DNA from: CAZAZQ01 sp964489705 | GTDB lineage: Bacteria; Zixibacteria; MSB-5A5; GN15; FEB-12 | DNA: 64,000 nucleotides | NCBI GenBank assembly: GCA_964489705.1 | Contig: CAZAZQ010000006.1 | Location: 62,001 to 126,000 of the forward strand | Reading direction: 5' to 3' | Shown here: in pieces, positions 50,332 through 58,199 of the stretch | Position numbering within the stretch: the first letter of the stretch is position 1 | Layout of the letters: every line of letters starts with the position of its first letter | Position numbers and translations under genes: made by a program | Notes under the pieces: model-generated | Told to the model about the DNA's origin: nothing | Seen by the model: the letters and a program-made list of their open reading frames with translations, nothing else | The model's database searches: none

Positions 50332-50673
50332 ATGAAGAGGTAATTTACTTTGCTTGCCGTTTTCGTGTTGAGCTTTGTCGTTCTCAACGCGGTAACGGCG
50401 CTCGCAAGCAACGCTCCCGTTGTCAAGGGGCAACAAACGGAAACATCCGTGCCTCCTGTCAAAAGCGACTTTCAGATGTCTTACATCCCAAGCAGCATCA
50501 CAACTCTTTTCCATCTCACCTTTGGAAAACTCATCATCCTTCCAATCTACCCCGACAACAATCAAAAGAGCAACCCCGAGCTCTATCTTGGACCGCCAAG
50601 CTCTAATGAAGAAAATTCTTCGTGCCCATGGTTAGCCCCTCTCTATGATAATGGTTGGAACCATTCCAAATAG
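50332..50673 (+). pseudogene. Secreted peptide B, paralogue of peptide A, with an early stop codon
   Basis: The natural start is ATG at 50332, with AAAGGGTGAAG upstream, but codon 4 is TAA (50341-50343). Beyond it the frame stays open and begins a good signal peptide (TLLAVFVLSFVVLNAVTALA). A TTG at 50350 could restart translation and give 107 residues with the signal peptide nearly complete. The C-terminus reads YLGPPS, then SCPWLAP and DNGWNH, matching peptide A at the same positions from its end. The rest of the two proteins differs. The stop looks like a CAA to TAA change. The gene may be inactive, expressed from the TTG, or carry a sequence error. Confidence 0.7.
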
Positions 50674-50793
50674 CTCAAGATTGTCACATTGATAGAGCTA
50701 AGTTTGTACTTTGATAAAATAAAGCACTCTCCCTAAAAAAGCTGGCGGTTTTCCGATTTTTATCGTATAAAACAACCAGAAAAAAACGAACCA

Positions 50794-50820
50794 CCCCGGT
50801 TAGATGAAGACCGGGGTTTT
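50794..50820 (+). terminator. Rho-independent terminator after the peptide region
   Basis: CCCCGGT (50794-50800) and ACCGGGG (50810-50816) pair perfectly with four T after them. It overlaps an apparent mfd start at 50804, which makes that start unlikely. Confidence 0.85.
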
Positions 50821-50833
50821 CGTGTTGGAAAGA

Positions 50834-53800
50834 ATGAGGCAAATGGCGGAAAGCGGTATGCGGACAGAGACTTCCTCAGCGCAAAGGAAAACAACGTCGA
50901 AGCTGGACGCTATCATCGAGCGGTGGCGGAACTACCAGCCGGTTGCCGACCTCTGCCAAGCACTGTCGACCGCTCACGACGAAAGCGTCACTATCACCGG
51001 CTTGGCGGGGTCGTCCGAAGCGTTCCTCGTCCGTGCTCTCTCGGAAAACTGCCATACCCCCATTCTCATTATTACCGAATCCTCCGAGCATGCCAACGAC
51101 CTCTATGACGATTTGAGCTTCCTGATGGGAGACGATGCCGTCTGCCACTACCCTGCCCGGCAGATCCTCCCCTACGACTTCCGTGCCCCCGTCGGCGAAA
51201 TCATGGGGCGGCGGATTATGACTCTGTCGCGCTTGACGGACAAGGCTCCCAGCGTCGTCATCAGCCCCATCCGCGCCCTGCTGGAACCGACCATCGACCA
51301 GGAATTCCTCCGCAACAGCAGAGTCATCCTCCGACAGGGTGAAGAAGCCGACCTCGATGATCTGGTGCGACGGTTGGTGCTCCTGGGATTCAAACGTGTG
51401 CCGGTCGTCGAAGAAGTCGGAGACTTTACCCTTCGCGGCGGGCTGGTCGATTTCTTCTCTCCCGGCTCGGCGGCGCCGGTGCGGGTGGAGTTCTTCGGTG
51501 ATGAAATCGACACCATCCGGGAATTCGATGTCTCCACTCAACGGACGATACGAAAAATTTCCTCCGTGTCGCTTCTGCCCAAGCGGGAGGTTCCCATCAC
51601 CCAAGAAACCCTCGAAAGCTATCTGGATGCTCTTCCCGAAGAGGACGCCGACTACATCCGCAGCCGCTATTTGAACGACCCGGAATTGCCGGGGTTGGAG
51701 TGGCTCTCGGTCTTGTTCGGTATCCCTCGCGGGTTTTTCCTGGACTACTTTCCGTCTGGGAGTATTGTCATACTTGAAGGCGAAGGCAGTCTGCGCGATG
51801 AAGCCAAAGCGATTCTTGACGAAGCGACCGGCTTGTACGAACGTCTCCGCTCCCGTCTGACCCGCCTCCCGACACCAGAGGAATATTACTTTCCCGTTGA
51901 AGAAGTCTTCCGAAGAATAAAAGCCTTCAAAAGCATCGACAAAGTCCCTTTCCGCGGCGGGCGTAAGCAAATCATCGACTTTGCCTGTCGGGCTCATCCC
52001 TCCTTCGGCTCGCGGTTGGATATGCTCATCAAGGAGACGAACGACTACGTCTCTTCCGACATCGAGTACCTCATCGCCACCGACACTGAAAGCCAAGCTA
52101 CCCGCCTGCGTGAACTGCTTGCCGAACGAGAAGAGCTGACGCACCCGTTGCCCATCGAAGTTGCCGATCTCAAGAGCGGTTTTGTGTGCCGCGCCGGAGG
52201 CTTTGCGGTTCTGACCGACCATGAAATTTTCTCCCGCCACCATCGTCGTATCCGTCGGAAACGATTCAAAGAAGGGGTCGCCATCTCCGACTACTCGAAT
52301 TTGACCAAAGGCGACTATGTTGTCCATACCAACTACGGCATTGCCCGGTATCTCGGATTGGAGACCATCACGGTTGACGGCTGCAATCGAGATTGTCTGC
52401 TGTTGCAGTATGCCGAGAACGATCGTTTGTATGTGCCGTTAGAGGAATTCAACCAGGTCTCCAAGTACTCCGGTAAAGACACCGCTCCCGCTCTCACCCG
52501 CCTGGGCGGTCCCGGCTGGGAAAAGCTCAAAAAGAAGACGAAAAAAGCCATCACCGACATGGCGGCAGACCTCATCAAGCTGTATGCGGAAAGAAAAGTG
52601 CGAGGCGGCTACGCCTTCGGGGAAGACACCGTCTGGCTCAAACAGCTTGAAGCTTCTTTCCCCTATGAAGAGACCCCCGACCAGTTGAAGGCGATTAACG
52701 ACGTTAAACGCGATATGCAGGACAACAAGCCGATGGACAGGCTGATTTGCGGCGATGTCGGGTACGGCAAGACCGAAGTAGCGGTCCGGGCGGCATTCAA
52801 AGCCATTGAAGACGGCAAGCAGGTTGCTATCCTGGTGCCGACGACCGTCTTGGCACAACAGCATTACCACACTTTCAGCGAACGCTTGAAAAATTTCCCG
52901 GTGCGTATCGAGATGCTCTCCCGCTTCAGGACACGAAAGCAACAGCTTGAAATAGTCAAAGACCTCGCCGAGGGGAAAGTTGATTTGGTCATCGGTACTC
53001 ATCGCCTGCTCTCGAAGGACGTGGTCTTTCACGACCTGGGATTGCTTGTCATCGATGAGGAGCATCGCTTTGGCGTCCGGCACAAGGAAAAGCTCCGCCG
53101 TCTCAAGGCGACGGTGGACACCCTTTCGATGTCGGCGACGCCTATCCCCCGCACCCTGCAAATGTCCTTGATAGGAGTGCGGGATATGAGCCTGATTCAT
53201 ACCTCGCCAAAAGACCGGCTCCCCATCATCACGGAAATCGTCGAGTTCGACCCGGCCGTCATTGCCACGGCGATTCTGCGGGAGATTGACCGCGGCGGGC
53301 AGGTTTTCTTCGTCCACAATCGAGTGCAGACCATCGAATCGATGTATCGCTATTTGAAAAAAATCGTCCCCCAAGCCGAGATTGCCGTGGCTCACGGGCA
53401 GATGCACGAGCGGTCGCTGGAAGGGATAATGCTGGCGTTCTTAGCCGGTCGGTTCAATGTCCTGTTGTGCACAGCGATTATCGAGTCCGGCTTGGACATT
53501 CCCTCGGTCAATACTATCATCATCAACCGCGCCGACCGCTTCGGCTTGGCGCAGCTCTACCAGTTGCGGGGACGGGTGGGACGAAGCGCCACGAGAGCGT
53601 ATGCGTACCTCTTGACGCCGCCGATGAAAAGTATGACAGCCGATGCCATCAAACGGCTGCGCGCCTTGGAAGCTCACTCGGATTTGGGTGCCGGCTTTGC
53701 CCTGGCGATGCGCGACTTGGAAATTCGGGGAGCGGGAACCATCCTCGGCTCGAAGCAATCGGGCTTTATCGAACAACTGGGGTATGACCTCTACAACAAG

Positions 53801-54289
53801 CTCCTTGAAGAAGCGGTGGCGGAGCTCAAAGGGGAAGAGATAAGACGCCTGCCTGAAACAAAGTTGGAAACCGATATCGAAACCCACCTCAGCGACCATT
53901 ATGTCCCCGATCGCCAGCAAAAGGTCGACATCTATCGCCGTTTGGCGAATGCTGCTTCCTTGAACGAAGTGGAAAAAATTCGAGATGAAGTCCTCGACCG
54001 TTTCGGGAAGATGCCGCCTTCCGCGGTCAACCTATTCGACGCCGCGGCGGTGAGAATTTCCGCAGCCTTGTTAGGCATAGAAAAAGTAAAACTGCGCGAA
54101 GGTATCCTCAATCTCTTCTTCAAAGAAGATCGAAAGCTCACCCGACAAGAGGTCGAAGCACTACGGAAAGCGACCACGTGTCCGCTGGAGTTTTCTTTTA
54201 TCGGACGCGCGCAGATTATTATCGATCTGTCGTCCCTTCCTCCCGAACAGCGTCTTCCCCATGCGCGGGGCGTGTTGGGGAAGTTGTAA
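50834..54289 (+). CDS. mfd: Transcription-repair coupling factor Mfd
   Basis: Mfd binds stalled RNA polymerase, removes it and recruits UvrA to damage. The 1151 residues show the UvrB-homology region (FRAPVGEIMGRRIMTLSRLT, then FGDEIDTIREFD), the RNA polymerase interaction domain (NLTKGDYVVHTNYGIARYLG), and a RecG-like helicase with Walker A GDVGYGKTEVA, Walker B VIDEEHRFGV, SATPIPRTLQMSLIG and QLRGRVGRSATRAYAYL. The TRCF C-terminal domain follows with a final helix. A start at 50804 would lie inside a terminator loop, so ATG 50834 (after GGAAAG) is preferred, with 50843 also possible. Length and order of domains are normal for the family. It is followed by a palindromic repeat cluster and an assembly gap. 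Confidence 0.95.
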   Translation: MRQMAESGMRTETSSAQRKTTSKLDAIIERWRNYQPVADLCQALSTAHDESVTITGLAGSSEAFLVRALSENCHTPILIITESSEHANDLYDDLSFLMGDDAVCHYPARQILPYDFRAPVGEIMGRRIMTLSRLTDKAPSVVISPIRALLEPTIDQEFLRNSRVILRQGEEADLDDLVRRLVLLGFKRVPVVEEVGDFTLRGGLVDFFSPGSAAPVRVEFFGDEIDTIREFDVSTQRTIRKISSVSLLPKREVPITQETLESYLDALPEEDADYIRSRYLNDPELPGLEWLSVLFGIPRGFFLDYFPSGSIVILEGEGSLRDEAKAILDEATGLYERLRSRLTRLPTPEEYYFPVEEVFRRIKAFKSIDKVPFRGGRKQIIDFACRAHPSFGSRLDMLIKETNDYVSSDIEYLIATDTESQATRLRELLAEREELTHPLPIEVADLKSGFVCRAGGFAVLTDHEIFSRHHRRIRRKRFKEGVAISDYSNLTKGDYVVHTNYGIARYLGLETITVDGCNRDCLLLQYAENDRLYVPLEEFNQVSKYSGKDTAPALTRLGGPGWEKLKKKTKKAITDMAADLIKLYAERKVRGGYAFGEDTVWLKQLEASFPYEETPDQLKAINDVKRDMQDNKPMDRLICGDVGYGKTEVAVRAAFKAIEDGKQVAILVPTTVLAQQHYHTFSERLKNFPVRIEMLSRFRTRKQQLEIVKDLAEGKVDLVIGTHRLLSKDVVFHDLGLLVIDEEHRFGVRHKEKLRRLKATVDTLSMSATPIPRTLQMSLIGVRDMSLIHTSPKDRLPIITEIVEFDPAVIATAILREIDRGGQVFFVHNRVQTIESMYRYLKKIVPQAEIAVAHGQMHERSLEGIMLAFLAGRFNVLLCTAIIESGLDIPSVNTIIINRADRFGLAQLYQLRGRVGRSATRAYAYLLTPPMKSMTADAIKRLRALEAHSDLGAGFALAMRDLEIRGAGTILGSKQSGFIEQLGYDLYNKLLEEAVAELKGEEIRRLPETKLETDIETHLSDHYVPDRQQKVDIYRRLANAASLNEVEKIRDEVLDRFGKMPPSAVNLFDAAAVRISAALLGIEKVKLREGILNLFFKEDRKLTRQEVEALRKATTCPLEFSFIGRAQIIIDLSSLPPEQRLPHARGVLGKL

Positions 54290-54298
54290 TTCTCAGGA

Positions 54299-54371
54299 AG
54301 TAGGGAAACGGTCTGGGACAAACCTGCCATTTTCTCAACTCTTGGCAGGTCTTTTCCGAGACCTTCCCTAC
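54299..54371. repeat. Dispersed palindromic repeat family B, copy 2
   Basis: A 73-base element with end inverted repeats (GTAGGGAA / TTCCCTAC), a GGTCTGGGACAAACC arm, then CTTGGCAGGTC with a partial complement. The GGCAGGT core is shared with other hairpins in the window. It starts ten bases after mfd and could act as its terminator. Confidence 0.75.
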
Positions 54372-54406
54372 GCATACTGTTCTTTAGTATTGTAAGCTGC
54401 ATCCTT

Positions 54407-54431
54407 CCCACGGCAAGCCATGGGGCACCCC
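54407..54431. repeat. Palindromic repeat family C, copy 2
   Basis: CCCACGGC-AA-GCCATGGG followed by GCACCCC (one mismatch in the stem). It is nearly the same as the element at 11955-11979. Confidence 0.6.
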
Positions 54432-54481
54432 TTAAGTAGTGCCGTCCCATTTGCCAATGACAACTGTTGTTATCTATGCTC

Positions 54482-54502
54482 CACCATCACGGCGTGATGG
54501 TG
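54482..54502. repeat. Perfect short palindrome
   Basis: CACCATCAC (54482-54490) and GTGATGGTG (54494-54502) form a 9-bp stem around GGC. No copy is visible elsewhere in the window. Confidence 0.6.
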
Positions 54503-54508
54503 AGTTTC

Positions 54509-54580
54509 AGTAGGGCATGGTCTGGGACAGACCTGCCACTTTCTTAACTCTTGGCAGGTCTCTTCGAGACCTTCCCTACT
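54509..54580. repeat. Dispersed palindromic repeat family B, copy 3
   Basis: This is the most regular copy. It folds as GTAGGG/CCCTAC at the ends, GGTCT/AGACC inside, and AGACCTGCC/GGCAGGTCT around a 15-base loop, so nearly all of it pairs. It lies against the assembly gap. Confidence 0.8.
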
Positions 54581-54587
54581 TTGCTCT

Positions 54588-54687
54588 NNNNNNNNNNNNN
54601 NNNNNNNNNNNNNNNNNNNNNNNNNNNNNNNNNNNNNNNNNNNNNNNNNNNNNNNNNNNNNNNNNNNNNNNNNNNNNNNNNNNNNNN
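54588..54687. other. Scaffold gap (100 N)
   Basis: Exactly 100 undefined bases, the default filler for a gap of unknown length. The gap directly follows repeat copy 3, so the repeat probably broke the assembly. The true sequence and any genes between mfd and gyrA are unknown. Confidence 0.98.
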
Positions 54688-54702
54688 CTACCGATGATAA
54701 GG

Positions 54703-57129
54703 CTAATCCTCTTTCGCCACCCGGGCGACGTCGGTAACGACATCACCTTTCTTGAGCGAGATCAGCCGCACACCTTGGGTGTTTCTCCCGATGACCTTGA
54801 TATCCTTGACCGCTTGGCGATTGGCAATACCGTTCTTGGTGATGAGAATAAGCTCATCGTCATCGAGCACTTCCTTGATAGCAACCACTTCACCGTTGCG
54901 TTCGGACGTTTTTACGTTGATGACACCCTTGCCGCCGCGGTTGGTTATCCGATAGTCATCAATCGAAGTACGTTTCCCGTAGCCGTTCTCCGTCACGACC
55001 AACAAGGAACTATCCCGCTTGACCACCACCATTCCGATGACGTAGTCATCCTTGGCAAGGTTGATGCCCTTGACACCGTAAGCGGAACGTCCCATCGGCC
55101 GGACTTTATCTTCGGAAAAACGAATTGCCATCCCCTTGCGGGTCGCCAGGACGATTTCGTAGGTTCCGTCCGTCAACGCCGCTTCGATAAGCTCATCGTC
55201 CTTCGGCAAATTCATGGCATTGACGCCCGTCACCCGCGGGTTGGCAAAGGCATCGAGCGACGTCTTCTTCACTATCCCCTTGCGGGTCGCCATCACGACG
55301 TACCTATCCGGCGAGAAATGACGGACTTTGCAAAAAGCGGTTATCTGCTCGCCTTTTTCCATCCGGCACATGTTGACGATAGGTTTCCCCTTCGCCAGTC
55401 TGCCGCCGGTCGGGATTTCGTGCACCTTTACCCAGTAACAGCGTCCTTTACTGGAGAAGAAAAGAATGTAATCATGCGTCGAGGCGATGAAGAGGTGCTC
55501 GGCGAAGTCGTCCTCTTTTGTCTCGATGCCGATGACACCCTTGCCACCGCGTTGCTGACGACGATAGGCGGAAACGGAAAGCCGCTTGACATATCCGAGA
55601 TGAGAAATGGTAATCACCATCTCCTCTTCCGCTATCAAGTCTTCCACCGTTAGCTCTTCCGCTTCTTCTTGAATTTCAGTGCGGCGTTCGTCACCGTATT
55701 TTCGCTCCATCTCCAGAATCTCGTCTTTGATAATTTGCATCCGGAGCTGCTTGGAATCGAGAATCGCCTTGTACTCGCTGATTTTTTTCAGCAGTTCTTC
55801 GTATTCTTCCTGAATCTTCTTCCGCTCCAAACCGGTCAAACGCTGGAGACGCATTTCCAAAATCGCCGTCGCCTGTTTGTCGGAGAGTTTGAATCTCTTC
55901 ATCAAGCCGGCATGCGCCGTCGGGGTATCCTTGGACTTCTTTATAAGAGCGATGACTTCGTCAATATGGTCAAGGGCGATGCGATACCCTTCGAGAATAT
56001 GAGCACGCTCTTCAGCTTTCCGCAAATCGTAGGTCGTCCGGCGGACGACGACTTCATGGCGATGGTCGATGAAAGCTTGAATCAGTTGCTTCAGAGTCAT
56101 CAATTTCGGCACGCCGTGGTCCAATCCAAGCATATTCACCGAAAACGTTGTCTGCATGGTGGTATGTTTGTACAACTGGTTCAGCACGATTTCCGCTTGC
56201 TGGTCCCGCTTGAGTTCGATAACGATACGCATCCCGTCGCGGTCGGACTCGTCCCGCAAGTCCGAAATGCCTTCGATTTTTTTATCACGAACCAACTCGG
56301 CAATTTTTTCCAGCAGGTTGGATTTGTTCACCTGGAACGGAATCTCGGTCACGATAATCGCCTCTTTGCCGTTTTTCATCCGCTCCACGACCGCCTTCGC
56401 CCGGACGGAGATATGCCCCTTCCCGGTCGTGTAGGCTTTGTGAATCCCAGCCCGTCCGTTGATGATACCGCCGGTGGGAAAATCCGGTCCGGGGACTAAC
56501 TCGATAAGATCCTCGTTGGTACATTCCGGGTCTTCAATCACCCGCACGATAGCCTGGGCGATTTCCCGCAGATTGTGCGGAGGGATATTCGTCGCCATCC
56601 CGACGGCAATCCCCGAGGTGCCGTTGCACAGCAGGTTGGGAAACTTGCCGGGGAGCACTTTGGGTTCGTTGCGGGTGGCATCGTAGTTGGGCATATAGTC
56701 GACGGTTTCTTTTTCAAGATCGGCAAGCATTTCCACAGCGATGTTGGTCAAGCGCGCTTCCGTGTACCGCATCGCCGCCGCCGCATCCCCGTCAATGGAA
56801 CCGAAATTCCCCTGCCCGTCCACCAAGGGATAGCGCATGTTGAAATCCTGCGCCATGCGCACCAAGGTCGGGTAGACGACTTGTTCGCCGTGGGGATGGT
56901 AATTCCCCGAGGTATCACCCGCAATCTTGGCGCACTTTCGATGCGGTCGTCCCGGCGTCAGTCGCAGGTCGTTCATGGCAACCAAAATGCGCCGGTTGGA
57001 GGGCTTCAATCCGTCACGGATATCGGGAAGCGCCCGATTGGTAATGACCGACATCGAGTAATCCAAGTACGAGGACTTCATTTCCTCTTCGAGAAATATC
57101 GTTTCTATCTTCTGTCTTTCCAAAGCCAT
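54703..57129 (-). CDS. gyrA: DNA gyrase subunit A
   Basis: The 808-residue protein is GyrA, the breakage-reunion subunit of gyrase. The start MALERQKIETIFLEEEMKSSYLDYSMSVI matches in pattern, with the catalytic tyrosine in the AAAMRYTEARLT segment (near residue 119). PHGEQVVYPTLVRMAQ is the quinolone-resistance region; it has GEQVVY rather than the GDSAVY of E. coli. The C-terminal domain carries beta-pinwheel blades with a GyrA box QRRGGKGV (near 534), and this distinguishes GyrA from ParC. gyrB is not in the window. The ribosome site is weak (AAGGAAC, far). The stop lies 15 bases from the assembly gap. Confidence 0.94.
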   Translation of the reverse strand: MALERQKIETIFLEEEMKSSYLDYSMSVITNRALPDIRDGLKPSNRRILVAMNDLRLTPGRPHRKCAKIAGDTSGNYHPHGEQVVYPTLVRMAQDFNMRYPLVDGQGNFGSIDGDAAAAMRYTEARLTNIAVEMLADLEKETVDYMPNYDATRNEPKVLPGKFPNLLCNGTSGIAVGMATNIPPHNLREIAQAIVRVIEDPECTNEDLIELVPGPDFPTGGIINGRAGIHKAYTTGKGHISVRAKAVVERMKNGKEAIIVTEIPFQVNKSNLLEKIAELVRDKKIEGISDLRDESDRDGMRIVIELKRDQQAEIVLNQLYKHTTMQTTFSVNMLGLDHGVPKLMTLKQLIQAFIDHRHEVVVRRTTYDLRKAEERAHILEGYRIALDHIDEVIALIKKSKDTPTAHAGLMKRFKLSDKQATAILEMRLQRLTGLERKKIQEEYEELLKKISEYKAILDSKQLRMQIIKDEILEMERKYGDERRTEIQEEAEELTVEDLIAEEEMVITISHLGYVKRLSVSAYRRQQRGGKGVIGIETKEDDFAEHLFIASTHDYILFFSSKGRCYWVKVHEIPTGGRLAKGKPIVNMCRMEKGEQITAFCKVRHFSPDRYVVMATRKGIVKKTSLDAFANPRVTGVNAMNLPKDDELIEAALTDGTYEIVLATRKGMAIRFSEDKVRPMGRSAYGVKGINLAKDDYVIGMVVVKRDSSLLVVTENGYGKRTSIDDYRITNRGGKGVINVKTSERNGEVVAIKEVLDDDELILITKNGIANRQAVKDIKVIGRNTQGVRLISLKKGDVVTDVARVAKED

Positions 57130-57401
57130 GTCTGGGTTTGTTCCTTACGCTTTATAAGTGCTTGTATTCCCAATTACTTATCATCATTTATACCCCGAAA
57201 GGTACGGAGTTACACAACCAAACGCAACAAAAAATCCCTCAATCCGGAGATTTATTATATTGTCAGACAACACGTTACGAGAAGCCCGCCCACGGAAGAC
57301 GGGAAACATTCCATCGTTGTCACCAACAAAAAAACGAATAAGATTTTTCACTGAGGAGTATATATTGTGTCGTATGGAAATCGATATCGGAAAGGGTGCT
57401 G

Positions 57402-58199
57402 ATGATTGAAGTCAAAAACCTGTCGCGTTCGTTCGGTTCTCTTTGAGCGGTCGACAATCTCTCGTTCCGAGTCCAAAGCGGAGAAATATTCGCCCTCCTC
57501 GGTCCCAACGGTGCCGGGAAAACCACAACCATCAAAATGATTTTAGGGATGCTCAAACCGGATAATGGGATGATTTCTTTCCGGGGGAAAGAAATCGTCT
57601 TCGGCGATGACGGCTACAAAGCCGCCATCGGCTACGTTCCCGAAAGCTGTGCTTTGTACGAGAACTTGACGGGACGGGAATACCTCGAATTCATCGGGCA
57701 TCTCCATCACCTCGAGCCCACCGAGATTTCGTCCAAGGTAAAGCGACTGCTCGATCTGGTGGGAATAGACCGTTCCGCCGACAATTTGATCCGGGAATAC
57801 TCCAAGGGAATGAAACAAAAAATCCTCATCATCTCCGCTTTGATGCACGATCCCGACTTGATTATTTTGGACGAGCCGTTTTCCGGGTTGGACGCCAACA
57901 CCGTGTCGGTTTTCAAGGAAATCCTGCGTGAGTCCGCCAAACACGGCAAGGCGGTTATTTTTTGCTCTCATGTCTTGGAGGTGGTGGAACGGCTGGTCGA
58001 CCGGCTTATGATTATCAAGCAGGGGAAAGAGCTGGCAACCGGTACACCGGACGAGATAATCGCTCAAACAGGGCACCAGGCCCTCGACCGCGCGTTCAAC
58101 GAGCTGACCGGCAGCGGGGATATCGATTCGCAAGCCCAGCAAATAGTTGAGATTATCTCTCATCCGACGAACCGGCAAAACCGAAAAGAAGATGGCTAA
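57402..58199 (+). pseudogene. ABC transporter ATP-binding protein with an in-frame TGA
   Basis: An ATG at 57402 with AAGGGTG upstream opens a 266-codon frame, but codon 15 is TGA (57444-57446). Apart from that the protein is normal: MIEVKNLSRSFGSL, then AVDNLSFRVQSGE, Walker A LLGPNGAGKTTT, the EYSKGMKQKI signature (instead of LSGGQ) and Walker B DLIILDEP. The TGA falls where other members often have a basic residue, so CGA to TGA is likely. No start lies between the TGA and Walker A; the next ATG (57537) would lose Walker A. It overlaps the permease gene by eight bases. It may be a true mutation, a sequence error, or a read-through site. Confidence 0.75.

Noticed and set aside
50804..50833. 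ATG at 50804 as the start of mfd
   Set aside because: It lies in the loop of a strong terminator (50794-50820), and the extra residues are not part of the family.
57444..57446. Selenocysteine at the TGA of the ABC ATPase
   Set aside because: The site is not redox-active in this family, and no hairpin like a SECIS is seen after the codon; a mutation or error is more likely.
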